Below, one piece after another: positions 8,838 to 17,289 of a stretch of 57,123 bases of DNA. The notes under the pieces were generated by a model. The model searched no databases and was not told where the DNA came from. It worked only from the letters and a program-made list of their open reading frames with translations. How positions within the stretch are numbered: the stretch's first letter is position 1; every line of letters begins with the position of its first letter. The DNA comes from Acidobacteriota bacterium (GTDB lineage Bacteria > Acidobacteriota > Blastocatellia > Chloracidobacteriales > Chloracidobacteriaceae), in NCBI GenBank assembly GCA_016208495.1, contig JACQXX010000078.1, forward strand, positions 1 through 57,123, read 5' to 3'. The translations under genes were made by a program, and so were the position numbers.

Positions 8838-11243
8838 ATGAACCGCAAGTTGGAAAAAGCAGCAGTACTAGGAGCCGGAGTTATGGGCGCACAAATTGCC
8901 GCTCATCTGGCGAATGCAGGTGTGAGTGTCACCCTGCTCGATATTGTGCCCCCCAGCTTACACCCGGCTGAAGAAGCCGCCGGGTTAACACTGGCCGACC
9001 CGAAAGTCCGCAATCGGTTTGCCGCTCAAGCAGTGGAAAACATGCACAAGATGAAGCTGGCACCGTTTTTCACTCGCGAACAGGCGGCGTTGATCCGCAC
9101 AGGGAACTTTGAAGACCATCTCGAATGGTTGAAAGATGCCGACTGGATCATCGAAGCGATTGTCGAACGACTCGACCTCAAAAAAGCGCTCTATGAGCGC
9201 ATTGAACCATTCCGCAAACCAGGCAGCCTGATTACCACCAATACCTCGGGGATCCCGATTGGATCGCTTTCGGTTGGACGGTCTGATGATTTCCGCACTA
9301 ATTTTTTGGGAACGCACTTTTTTAATCCGCCACGCTATATGCATCTGGTGGAAATCATCACTACCCCGGATACCAACCCTGAAGCCGCCTGTTTTTCGGC
9401 TGGACTGTGCGACAAAGTCCTTGGCAAAGGGCTGGTCTATGCCAATGACACACCGAACTTTATTGCCAACCGCATCGGGATCTTCGGCATTCTGCAGACG
9501 ATCAAGGTGATGGTCGAAGGTGGCTATTCGATCACCGAAGTTGACAAAATGAGTGGCCCGGCCATTGGGCGCCCCAAGAGCGCAACGTTCCGCACCGCCG
9601 ATCTGGCTGGCCTCGACACCACCATGCTGGTTGCGGGGAACGTCTATGACAATGCCCCGCACGATGAATACCGGACGACCTTTGTTGTTCCGGATTTCTT
9701 CAAAGATATGGTTGCCCGTAAGTGGCTGGGCGATAAGACCGGACAGGGCTTTTATAAGAAAGTTCAGGGTGCTGGTGGAAGAGAGATTCTGGCGCTCGAC
9801 TACCAGACGATGGAATATGTCCCACAGCCTAAAGTGAGCTTCCCATCGCTTGAAAATGCCAAAAATATCAGTGATTTGGGCGAACGGCTCCGCACGCTTG
9901 TCTATGGCAAGGACCGGGTCGGTGAATTCCTCTGGCCCGTCATCAGCGAAACATTGCTCTATACCGCCCGCCGGATTCCTGAAATTGCCAACGATCCCAT
10001 CCAGGTGGATAAAGCCATGCGCTGGGGCTTTAACTGGGAAATGGGGCCGTTTGAAATGTGGGATGCCCTGGGCGTTGAAAAAACCGTCAAGAAGCTCCAG
10101 GCCGAGGGCCGCGAGATTCCACAACTGGTCCAGGATCTGCTCAACTCAGGTCGCAAGAGCTGGTATGAGTCAGAAAAAGGTGTCACCCGCGTGTTTATGC
10201 CGGCGGCCAAGGAACACGTCGAAGTTCCCGACCAGTCAGGCGTGATCGTGCTCAAGGCGCTCAAAGACCGCGAAAAAGTTATCAAGAAGAATTCCGGCGC
10301 GACGCTGGTTGACCTTGGCGATGGTGTGGCCTGTCTCGAATTCCACACCAAGATGAACACCATCGGCAGCGACACGGTTTCGATGATGCAACAGGCGGTC
10401 AAAGAAGTTGAAAAGAACTTTGAAGGACTCGTCATCAGCAACCAGGCCGACAATTTCTGTGCCGGTGCCAACCTGATGATGGTGATGCTGGCCGTGCAGG
10501 AAGGTGAATGGGATGAACTCAACCAGATGATTCGCGCCTTCCAAAACGCCAATATGAATCTGCGGTATTCCGCCAAACCAGTCGTCGTGGCGCCATTTGG
10601 CCTGACCCTCGGCGGCGGGTGCGAAATCACACTCCATGCCGACAAAGTGCGGGCGGCAGCGGAAACCTACATCGGGATGGTCGAAGTCGGTGTCGGATTG
10701 ATCCCAGCCGGCGGCGGCACCAAGGAAATGCTCCTGCGGTCAGCCGACCGGATCAAAGGTTCAGACGCGGATTTGTTCCCTTACATCAAAGACGCGTTTA
10801 CCAATATTGCCACCGCGAAGGTCGCCACCAACGCCGTTGATGCCCGAAAATTGGGGTATATCCGACCGGGTGACGGCATCAGCATGAATAAAGACCGACT
10901 GATTGCCGACGCCAAGGCCACCGTGCTTGGACTCGTCAAAGAAGGCTATCAACAACCGAAACAACGCACCGATATTCCAGCCCTCGGCGAATCAGCACTG
11001 GCGGCCTTGAAGCTTGGCGCGCATATGCTGTATCGCGGCGGGTTCGCCAGTGAGCACGACATCAAGATTGCGGGCAAAGTCGCCTATGTGTTGACCGGCG
11101 GCGACTTAAATCACCCAACAAAGGTGTCGGAGCAATACCTGCTGGATCTGGAACGCGAAGCTTTCCTGAGCCTGCTTGGCGAACGCAAGACGTTGGAGCG
11201 GATTCAATCTCTGCTCAAGACCGGAAAACCAGTCAGAAACTAG
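8838..11243 (+). CDS. fadN: 3-hydroxyacyl-CoA dehydrogenase/enoyl-CoA hydratase fusion, FadN type
   Basis: 801 aa from the ATG at 8838, preceded by AAAGGAAG. The dehydrogenase part comes first: NAD Rossmann motif GAGVMG (residues 12-17), [17 protein letters not shown] with the catalytic His, and a C-terminal dehydrogenase domain to about 450. The crotonase domain follows, with LGGGCE (Glu about 596) and VEVGVGLIP (Glu about 616), the two expected catalytic glutamates. HAD-before-ECH is the order of Bacillus FadN (YusL), opposite to E. coli FadB. It carries out the hydration and NAD-dependent oxidation steps of beta-oxidation and pairs with the thiolase 110 bases downstream. Confidence 0.93.
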   Translation: MNRKLEKAAVLGAGVMGAQIAAHLANAGVSVTLLDIVPPSLHPAEEAAGLTLADPKVRNRFAAQAVENMHKMKLAPFFTREQAALIRTGNFEDHLEWLKDADWIIEAIVERLDLKKALYERIEPFRKPGSLITTNTSGIPIGSLSVGRSDDFRTNFLGTHFFNPPRYMHLVEIITTPDTNPEAACFSAGLCDKVLGKGLVYANDTPNFIANRIGIFGILQTIKVMVEGGYSITEVDKMSGPAIGRPKSATFRTADLAGLDTTMLVAGNVYDNAPHDEYRTTFVVPDFFKDMVARKWLGDKTGQGFYKKVQGAGGREILALDYQTMEYVPQPKVSFPSLENAKNISDLGERLRTLVYGKDRVGEFLWPVISETLLYTARRIPEIANDPIQVDKAMRWGFNWEMGPFEMWDALGVEKTVKKLQAEGREIPQLVQDLLNSGRKSWYESEKGVTRVFMPAAKEHVEVPDQSGVIVLKALKDREKVIKKNSGATLVDLGDGVACLEFHTKMNTIGSDTVSMMQQAVKEVEKNFEGLVISNQADNFCAGANLMMVMLAVQEGEWDELNQMIRAFQNANMNLRYSAKPVVVAPFGLTLGGGCEITLHADKVRAAAETYIGMVEVGVGLIPAGGGTKEMLLRSADRIKGSDADLFPYIKDAFTNIATAKVATNAVDARKLGYIRPGDGISMNKDRLIADAKATVLGLVKEGYQQPKQRTDIPALGESALAALKLGAHMLYRGGFASEHDIKIAGKVAYVLTGGDLNHPTKVSEQYLLDLEREAFLSLLGERKTLERIQSLLKTGKPVRN

Positions 11244-11248
11244 AATAC

Positions 11249-11273
11249 GGGGGTCAGGGGTCAGGGGTCAGGG
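11249..11273 (+). repeat. Heptamer array (GGGGTCA)
   Basis: Three to four near-perfect 7-bp units fill part of the fadN-fadA gap. One of the short tandem arrays found in many intergenic regions here. Confidence 0.8.
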
Positions 11274-11353
11274 CTTCCGATCAACAGTTTTCTGTGGTCC
11301 TTTTTGTCCCTTGTGTCCCTTACGTCGTTTCCCTTCCCCAAAGAGGAGCTGTC

Positions 11354-12535
11354 ATGAAAGAAGCTGTTATTGTATCCGCCGTTCGAACGGCGGTTGGAAA
11401 AGCACTCAAAGGCACACTCGCCTATACCCGCCCGGATGATTTTGGCGCAGTATGTTTGAAAGCCGCGATTGATCGCGCCCCCGGTCTGGATCCAAAAGAG
11501 ATTGAAGACGTCATCATTGGTTGTGCCATGCCCGAAGCTGAGCAGGGAATGAACGTGGCCCGGATCGCGTCATTTCGCGCCGGGCTGCCAAACAGTGTCA
11601 GTGCGGTCACGGTCAACCGGTTTTGTTCCTCAGGATTACAGGCCATTGCCTATGCCGCGGAACGAGTCATGGTTGGAAGTTCAGAGGTCATTCTGGCTGG
11701 CGGAATCGAAAGCATGTCCTTGATTCCAATGGGCGGTCATAAAATCTCGCCCAACCCGTGGCTGGTTGACAACTACCCGGATGCCTACCTGTCAATGGGC
11801 CTGGTTGCCGAACGACTGGCCAAGAACTATGAAATTTCACGTGCCCAACAGGATGAGTTTTCATACCTCAGCCACCAGCGGGCCAGCGCGGCGATTGCGG
11901 CTGGAAAGTTCAAAGATGAAATTGTGCCGGTGACCGTCAAGCACACATCGCTCAACGCCAAAGGAAAAAAAGTCGTCACCGAAACCGTCTTCGACACCGA
12001 TGAAGGTCCACGCGCCGACACCTCGGTTGCCGCACTGGCGAAACTCAAACCAGCATTCCATGCGGCAGGCAGCGTAACTGCGGGAAATTCCTCACAAATG
12101 AGTGACGGAGCCGCCGCCTGCATTGTAATGTCATCACAGAAGGCCAAAGCGCTGGGACTCAAACCCCTGGCACGCTTTGTGGCTTACGCCACAGCCGGTG
12201 TGCCACCTGAAGATATGGGCATCGGCCCAGTCTATGCGATTCCGAAAGCCCTCAAACTTGCCGGACTGACACTCGACGACATCAAAGTCATTGATTTGAA
12301 CGAAGCCTTCGCCTCACAGGCGCTTTCAGTGATGAAAGAACTCAACCTTGATCCAGAGCGGGTCAATGTCAATGGCGGCGCGATTGCCCTTGGCCACCCG
12401 TTGGGCTGTACGGGGGCCAAACTTACCGCTTCGGTCATCAACGAAGTCAAACGGCGGGGCGGCGGGTATGGAATGGTCACCATGTGTGTCGGCGGCGGAA
12501 TGGGTGCGGCAGGCATTTTCGAAGTCTTTGCGTGA
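11354..12535 (+). CDS. fadA: Acetyl-CoA C-acyltransferase (thiolase)
   Basis: 393 aa from the ATG at 11354, with AGAGGAG 7 bases upstream. An upstream in-frame start at 11294 would add repeat-derived sequence and is rejected. Thiolase hallmarks: nucleophile Cys about 91 in NRFCSSG, His about 348 in [11 protein letters not shown], and Cys about 378 in [10 protein letters not shown]. It cleaves 3-ketoacyl-CoA to acetyl-CoA plus a shortened acyl-CoA. Its position after fadN mirrors the fadN-fadA-fadE order of Bacillus subtilis, supporting a catabolic rather than a biosynthetic thiolase. Confidence 0.93.
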   Translation: MKEAVIVSAVRTAVGKALKGTLAYTRPDDFGAVCLKAAIDRAPGLDPKEIEDVIIGCAMPEAEQGMNVARIASFRAGLPNSVSAVTVNRFCSSGLQAIAYAAERVMVGSSEVILAGGIESMSLIPMGGHKISPNPWLVDNYPDAYLSMGLVAERLAKNYEISRAQQDEFSYLSHQRASAAIAAGKFKDEIVPVTVKHTSLNAKGKKVVTETVFDTDEGPRADTSVAALAKLKPAFHAAGSVTAGNSSQMSDGAAACIVMSSQKAKALGLKPLARFVAYATAGVPPEDMGIGPVYAIPKALKLAGLTLDDIKVIDLNEAFASQALSVMKELNLDPERVNVNGGAIALGHPLGCTGAKLTASVINEVKRRGGGYGMVTMCVGGGMGAAGIFEVFA

Positions 12536-12541
12536 TTTGAT

Positions 12542-12613
12542 CCCTGGTACCTGGTGCTTCGTTCCTGGTTCTTAGCTCTTCATTTGAAAACACCAGGCAC
12601 CAGGTACCAGTCA
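12542..12613. repeat. Inverted pair of heptamer arrays
   Basis: CTGGTACCTGGTGC (12544-12557) is an exact inverted repeat of 12597-12610. Both arms are 7-bp repeats (CTGGTAC-like units, and CCAGGCA/CCAGGTA/CCAGTCA). There is no T-run, so it is not a clear terminator, though it can form a long hairpin. Confidence 0.8.
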
Positions 12614-12799
12614 CCAACATTGTCCAGGGTCCACCAGTTTAGGGTTTGGGGTTTGATTTCAGATTCGAGGATGGTAGGGTGATAGTGAAGCAGAGAGCAC
12701 GAAAACCATACGGTCTTCACTCAACGTTCCAATAATCCAAATCCCATAACCCTAAAGTTACTTGATTGAACTCATTTTCACGTGAAAGGTGACCGAACG

Positions 12800-13426
12800 A
12801 TGATTGTCCCTTCCTTACGAAAACTGATTTTCGCATCTACCCTGACAGCCTTGTGTCTAAGCGCACACTGGATGTTTCCATCTTCGACGCCAGTGCAGGC
12901 TGGGGTCATAACTCGTCCCATCCGCCAGGACGATGCAGCCAAAGTACCCGACTATGTGAGTGATATGGGTGGAGTCAAATTTAAAAAACCCGCACCTGAC
13001 TGGCAAGTATTCGACAGCGGTCCTGAGCTGGTGCAACGAATCGTATGCTTGCCTCCAGGTGATACCCTCAGCAATTTTTCTCCTCGCTTTGTGATTTTAA
13101 TTTATCCAGCGACGGCGGTCATCGGGGGGATGGAATTTCGACGACAACAGGTCAACACGGTCACATCCGAAGCAAAAGTCAAATTAACTCAATTGAAATT
13201 TGAGAATTCATCAGTTGCTGGTAAAGAAGCCGTGCTTTACAGCTACGACCTCGAATTTCAGACACCAATTCACACAGTTGAATATGGTGTGGTCAATCAA
13301 GGGAATTTTTACGTCGTCCAGATTGCTGCCACAAGCAGCGAATGGGAAAAGCCTGAATTTACAACCATGATGGACAAAACGCTGAAAAGCGTGAGTTTCG
13401 TCAAAATTCCAACCTTGAAGAAGTAA
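12800..13426 (+). CDS. Secreted protein of unknown function, possible DcrB/PsbP-like fold
   Basis: 208 aa from the ATG at 12800, preceded by AAAGGTGA. The N-terminal signal peptide probably ends near VQAG (about residue 36). The remainder, with an AGKEAVLYSYDLEF strand, a YVVQIAATSSEW strand and a final MMDKTLKSVSF helix-strand, is reminiscent of DcrB/PsbP/LpqN-like small domains; this is pattern resemblance only. It lies between fadA and fadE on the same strand, so a link to lipid handling at the envelope is possible but not shown. No catalytic motif is seen. Confidence 0.65.
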   Translation: MIVPSLRKLIFASTLTALCLSAHWMFPSSTPVQAGVITRPIRQDDAAKVPDYVSDMGGVKFKKPAPDWQVFDSGPELVQRIVCLPPGDTLSNFSPRFVILIYPATAVIGGMEFRRQQVNTVTSEAKVKLTQLKFENSSVAGKEAVLYSYDLEFQTPIHTVEYGVVNQGNFYVVQIAATSSEWEKPEFTTMMDKTLKSVSFVKIPTLKK

Positions 13427-13515
13427 CCAGTTCCACTGTCTTCCCCTTCACCCAGGTTTGCTTCCGAAGTGATCTAGCGCGAGAGAGCGTCTTCGGGAGC
13501 AGTGGACACGGAAAT

Positions 13516-13533
13516 TGAATGATGACTCATTCA
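13516..13533. promoter_or_regulatory. FadR operator 2 (TGAATGATGACTCATTCA)
   Basis: The 7-bp arms and 4-bp centre are the same as in operator 1. It lies 55 bases before the fadE start and overlaps a possible -35 (TTCAGA 13530-13535) that pairs with TAATTT 13552-13557 across 16 nt. FadR control of fadE is inferred. Confidence 0.72.
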
Positions 13534-13588
13534 GAACCGCCCTCGTTTTCATAATTTATTGAAGTACAACAAGAAAGGACGTTCACTT

Positions 13589-15403
13589 ATGTCTGCTACC
13601 ATGCCAGCCGCATCCAAGTCAGAGAAAACATTCGTCAAAGGCGGGAGTTTCCTTATCCAACCCACTGCTCCAGCCGATGTGTTCACCCCAGAAGATTTTA
13701 CCGAAGAACAACTGATGATCGGCAAGACCACCAATGACTTCATTCAAAACGAAGTCATGCCCTTGCTCCCTCAGCTTGAAAAACAATCCCAAACCCAGAA
13801 CTTTGACCTGACCGTGTCGCTGATCCGCAAAGCCGGGGAACTTGGCTTGCTGGCAGGTGACATTCCGGCCAAGTACGAAGGATTGGAACTTGACAAAGTG
13901 TGCTCCATGTTGATGGCCGAAGGCGTTGGCGTCTCCGGCGGCTTTTCTGTTTCCATTGGTGGCCACACTGGCATTGGCACCTGGCCGATTACCTTCTTTG
14001 GCACGCCAGAACAAAAAGCCAAGTACCTGCCCAAACTGGGCACTGGCGAACTGCTCGCCGCCTATGCCCTGTCTGAACCAGGCAGCGGCTCTGATGCCCT
14101 GGGTGCGCGCACCCGTGCCGTGCTGAGCGAAGATGGCAAACACTACATTTTGAACGGCAGCAAAATGTGGATCACCAACGCCGGGTTTGCCGATATCTTT
14201 ATCGTCTTCTGCAAAATTGACGGCGACAAGTTTTCGTGCTTTATCGTCCCGCGTGACTCCGAAGGACTTTCAACTGGGAAAGAAGAAGACAAGATGGGGA
14301 TTCACAGCTCATCAACCCGGTTGTTGATTTTGGAGAACGTCAAAGTGCCAGTCGAGAATCTCTTAGGCCAAATTGGCAAAGGGCACTTCATCGCATTTAA
14401 CTGCCTCAATATGGGCCGGTTTAAACTGGGAGCAAGCTGCTGTGGCGCGTCCAAAGCCATCATCAAGCATTCGGTCAAATACAGCTCCGAACGCCATCAA
14501 TTTGGCAAACCGATTGCCTCGTTTGGTGCGATTAAACACAAACTGTCGGAAATGCTGGTCCAGACATTTGCCACCGAATCCATGGCCTATCGGGCAGCCG
14601 GGTTGATTGACCAGCGCCTGACTGGCGTGGATGCCGATGATGTTCAAGAAATCATGGATGGCATCGAAGAATACGCCATTGAATGCTCGATTATGAAAGT
14701 CTATGGCTCGGAGGCGATGGACTTCTGTGCTGACGAAGCCGTGCAGATTTTTGGCGGCTACGGGTTCTCAGAAGAATACCCGGTGGCACGCTTCTATCGT
14801 GATTCCCGTATCAATCGGATTTTCGAAGGCACCAATGAAATCAACCGGTTGCTGATTCCAGGGATGCTGCTCAAGAAAGCCATGAAGGGCGAACTCCCCT
14901 TGATGCAGGCCGTCAAGAAAATCATGGAAGAAGTGATGTCGCTGCCTTCATTTGGGGAAGACGAAGAAGAAACCCTGTTCAGTCTCGAAAACAAGCTGGT
15001 TGAAAATGCCAAGAAAGCCGGCCTCTTTGTCGCTGGTGTGGCTGTCCAAAAGTACATGCAGAAGCTCAACGACCAGCAGGAAATCCTGATGGCCATCAGC
15101 GATATCACGATGGACATTTATGCGATGGAAAGCATGTTGTTGCGGACGCTCAAGCAGGTCAGCCGGATCGGCGAAGCCAAATCACGCGATATGATTGATG
15201 CCACCCGCATCTATATCAACGACGCGATTGGCCGCATCGAGCAAAATGCCCGCCGTGTACTGCCAAGCCTCGCGGAAGGCGATGACCTGCGGATGTACCT
15301 GTCGGTGCTCAAACGCTACACCAAGTACACCCCAATCAACACAATCAGCCTGCGTCAGCGCCTGGCCGACCGTGCCCTCGAAACAGGTGGATACATGATC
15401 TAG
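13589..15403 (+). CDS. fadE: Acyl-CoA dehydrogenase, FadE type
   Basis: 604 aa from the ATG at 13589, preceded by AGAAAGGAC. The length fits the ~600-aa Bacillus FadE-like group rather than the ~380-aa short-chain enzymes. Visible: the ALSEPGSGSDALG flavin/substrate motif, KMWITNAGFADIF, the IFGGYGFSEEYPVARFYRD motif and FEGTNEINR with the probable catalytic Glu (about residue 413). About 170 extra C-terminal residues are helical. It introduces the trans-2 double bond into acyl-CoA and passes electrons to ETF; no ETF genes are in the window. It has its own FadR palindrome upstream. Confidence 0.93.
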   Translation: MSATMPAASKSEKTFVKGGSFLIQPTAPADVFTPEDFTEEQLMIGKTTNDFIQNEVMPLLPQLEKQSQTQNFDLTVSLIRKAGELGLLAGDIPAKYEGLELDKVCSMLMAEGVGVSGGFSVSIGGHTGIGTWPITFFGTPEQKAKYLPKLGTGELLAAYALSEPGSGSDALGARTRAVLSEDGKHYILNGSKMWITNAGFADIFIVFCKIDGDKFSCFIVPRDSEGLSTGKEEDKMGIHSSSTRLLILENVKVPVENLLGQIGKGHFIAFNCLNMGRFKLGASCCGASKAIIKHSVKYSSERHQFGKPIASFGAIKHKLSEMLVQTFATESMAYRAAGLIDQRLTGVDADDVQEIMDGIEEYAIECSIMKVYGSEAMDFCADEAVQIFGGYGFSEEYPVARFYRDSRINRIFEGTNEINRLLIPGMLLKKAMKGELPLMQAVKKIMEEVMSLPSFGEDEEETLFSLENKLVENAKKAGLFVAGVAVQKYMQKLNDQQEILMAISDITMDIYAMESMLLRTLKQVSRIGEAKSRDMIDATRIYINDAIGRIEQNARRVLPSLAEGDDLRMYLSVLKRYTKYTPINTISLRQRLADRALETGGYMI

Positions 15404-15448
15404 GGTTGCGGGAGTTGTCTCCCCCTGAAATCTGCCTGAACGATACAT

Positions 15449-15497
15449 AAAAATGCCCGGTGGTATTGAGAATATCAGTACCACCGGGCATTTTTTA
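15449..15497. terminator. Terminator after fadE
   Basis: AAAATGCCCGGTGGTA (15450-15465) pairs with 15479-15494, followed by further T. Its A- and T-rich flanks suit both fadE and the convergent coiled-coil genes. Confidence 0.9.
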
Positions 15498-15518
15498 TTC
15501 GATCAAATCAAAGAAGCC

Positions 15519-15827
15519 TTATTCTTTGGTGTCATTCTTTTGTGCCAGTTTCAGAGCTTTATCCGCTTTGGCATCAACCTGATAAAATAAATCTTTTAAA
15601 TCCTGGACCATTTCACGGACCATCCGCCGGTCAGCTTCGGCATTGTCCGAAAAGTGTTGAAACATCGCCTTCATGAGTTGGCGGTCCAGTTCAGCCTGAA
15701 CTTTCATTTCCGCCACATCAGCCGTTAAGGCAGCCTGCGATTCTTTCAACAAGTCAATATCAACGCTGAATTTAGCCTGTTGATTGACAATAAATTCCAT
15801 CGTGCGTTCCATCTCTTCAAAGGTCAT
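15519..15827 (-). CDS. Coiled-coil protein, tandem paralogue 1
   Basis: 102 aa from the ATG at 15827, preceded by GGAGAAATCAAGA; a start 5 codons earlier lies upstream of that site and is less likely. The heptad-rich helical sequence has no signal or TM segment. The C-terminal ~60 residues (ADVAEMKVQAELDRQLMK, HFSDNAEADRRMVREMVQDL) are almost identical to the next gene. No enzyme family is recognised; a cytoplasmic oligomerising protein is all that can be said. Confidence 0.75.
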   Translation of the reverse strand: MTFEEMERTMEFIVNQQAKFSVDIDLLKESQAALTADVAEMKVQAELDRQLMKAMFQHFSDNAEADRRMVREMVQDLKDLFYQVDAKADKALKLAQKNDTKE

Positions 15828-15863
15828 TCTTGATTTCTCCATGTTGATCTTCAGCAGGTCATT

Positions 15864-16193
15864 TTATTCTTCGGCGTCATTCTTGTGTGCCAGTCTCAGG
15901 GCTTTATCTGCTTTCACATCAACCTGATAAAACAGACCTTTTAAATCCTGGACCATTTCACGGACCATCCGTCGGTCAGCTTCGGCATTATCCGAAAAGT
16001 GTTTAAACATCTCTTTCATGAGCTGGCGGTCCAGTTCAGCCTGAACTTTCATTTCAGCTACATCAACCGTCAGGTTGGCCACGTCTGCGGTCAGTTTGGA
16101 TTGATTCTCAGTGAGCTGGTCAACTTTGGCTGTTAGTGTTGCCTGTGAATCAAGCAAGAAATTGATTGATCGTTCGATTTGGTCGTTCGTCAT
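15864..16193 (-). CDS. Coiled-coil protein, tandem paralogue 2
   Basis: 109 aa from the ATG at 16193, with GGAGAAATCAAA before it, the same translation signal as its paralogue. Its middle holds one extra short repeat (TENQSKLTADVANLTVDVAEM) compared with the neighbour. High DNA identity over the 3' half indicates a recent tandem duplication. Function unknown. Transcription of the two is probably joint, with 36 bases between them. Confidence 0.75.
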   Translation of the reverse strand: MTNDQIERSINFLLDSQATLTAKVDQLTENQSKLTADVANLTVDVAEMKVQAELDRQLMKEMFKHFSDNAEADRRMVREMVQDLKGLFYQVDVKADKALRLAHKNDAEE

Positions 16194-16346
16194 TTTGATT
16201 TCTCCGCAAACCTTCATTTCAAGCAATTCTCGAAATCAGTCTTTCACATACAATACCCACTGCTCATTTTCACGGCAACCAATTTACCGCGATCATGGTT
16301 TTGCCTGATTGACTTCTGCCCGATACCTGTTCTTCATAATTCCACT

Positions 16347-16382
16347 GAAAATGGGCTTGCCATGCTGGTCTTTTTCCGCTAA
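16347..16382 (+). pseudogene. Remnant 3' end of a second DUF1877 gene
   Basis: The frame reads ENGLAMLVFFR-stop, nearly the same as the EEGLAMLVFFG-stop end of the intact DUF1877 gene downstream. The preceding sequence no longer matches, so only the tail of a former tandem copy seems to remain. Confidence 0.55.
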
Positions 16383-16436
16383 TCCTATTCGCCCTGCCCT
16401 TCACAACTCATTATTCAATATTTCTGGAAAAAACGA

Positions 16437-17093
16437 ATGGGAATTGAGTGTTACCTGCGGCATATCACGCCGCACTGGTTGGAACAACTGACGTCTGACC
16501 CCAAGCTGGGGCTTCAATTTGTAACGGCCATCACACCGTTTGTGGCTGAAGATCAATGGAAATCAATGGGGATTGACACCAATGACCCCCAGCAGATTAT
16601 GGACCACCTCTCAATGTCCGGCCCGGTTTCAGCACCACTCAAACACCACCTGTATGAGAAACAGGCGGTCAAAGCCTACTTAAAACAAACATTTAGAGAT
16701 GAGTTGCTGCGGGGGAAATTGCTCGATACCCACAATGCCTGGGATGTGATTCACGCGATTTTGTCGGGCACGACCGAACTCACTGGAACGACTCTGGATA
16801 AGGTCATTAAGTCGGGCACGAAAATCGGAAATGATGATAATTTTAACTACGGCGCGCCGCATTTCTTGACACCGGCTGAAGTCAAAGCCGTGTACGACGC
16901 CATCAGCCCCATCACCAAAACTGAGTTTCGAAGACGGTTCGATGCGCTCTCTGCCGATGAAGCCGAACTCGTCTATGGGTTTGATCAAGACGAGACTGGA
17001 TTTCAACAAACCTGGAATGTCTTTCGAAAAGTAGTGGACCATTACCGCGAAGCGGCTGAGGAAGGGCTGGCCATGCTCGTTTTCTTTGGCTAA
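16437..17093 (+). CDS. DUF1877 (YfbM-like) family protein
   Basis: 218 aa. It starts MGIECYLRHITP and contains AWDVIHAILSGT and a Tyr/Asp-rich C-terminal half, typical of the DUF1877/YfbM family, whose biochemical role is not established. It is cytoplasmic, with no signal or TM. Immediately upstream is a short remnant of a second copy, so a tandem pair once existed; DUF1877 genes often occur in clusters. Confidence 0.85.
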   Translation: MGIECYLRHITPHWLEQLTSDPKLGLQFVTAITPFVAEDQWKSMGIDTNDPQQIMDHLSMSGPVSAPLKHHLYEKQAVKAYLKQTFRDELLRGKLLDTHNAWDVIHAILSGTTELTGTTLDKVIKSGTKIGNDDNFNYGAPHFLTPAEVKAVYDAISPITKTEFRRRFDALSADEAELVYGFDQDETGFQQTWNVFRKVVDHYREAAEEGLAMLVFFG

Positions 17094-17102
17094 CCCCTTC
17101 AA

Positions 17103-17289
17103 ATGACAATGACACAATGACAGGGTGACAAGGTGACAAAATGACAAGGTGACAGAGTGATTCGGGTCATTCCAGTCACCTGGTCATTGATCACCTGGTC
17201 ACCTGGTCACCTGGTCACCCTGTCACCCTGTCACCTTGTCACCCTGTCACCGTGTCATCAGGTCACCTTGTCACCTTGTCACTTTGTCG
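17103..17289. repeat. Inverted octamer arrays (TGACAAGG / GTCACCTT)
   Basis: The left arm (about 17103-17160) has TGACAAGG-like 8-bp units; the right arm (about 17176-17289) has the reverse complement, GTCACCTG/GTCACCCT-like units, with a ~15-bp centre. The right arm runs into the last codons of the thioredoxin-fold gene, so that protein ends in repeat-derived SGDKVTR. Confidence 0.85.

Noticed and set aside
8985-10124. Long antisense frame (379 aa) opposite fadN
   Set aside because: A shadow of a highly biased coding gene; fadN has all family motifs.
17103-17289. Regular array that could be a CRISPR
   Set aside because: The units are 8 bp, contiguous and without unique spacers, and no cas genes are present.
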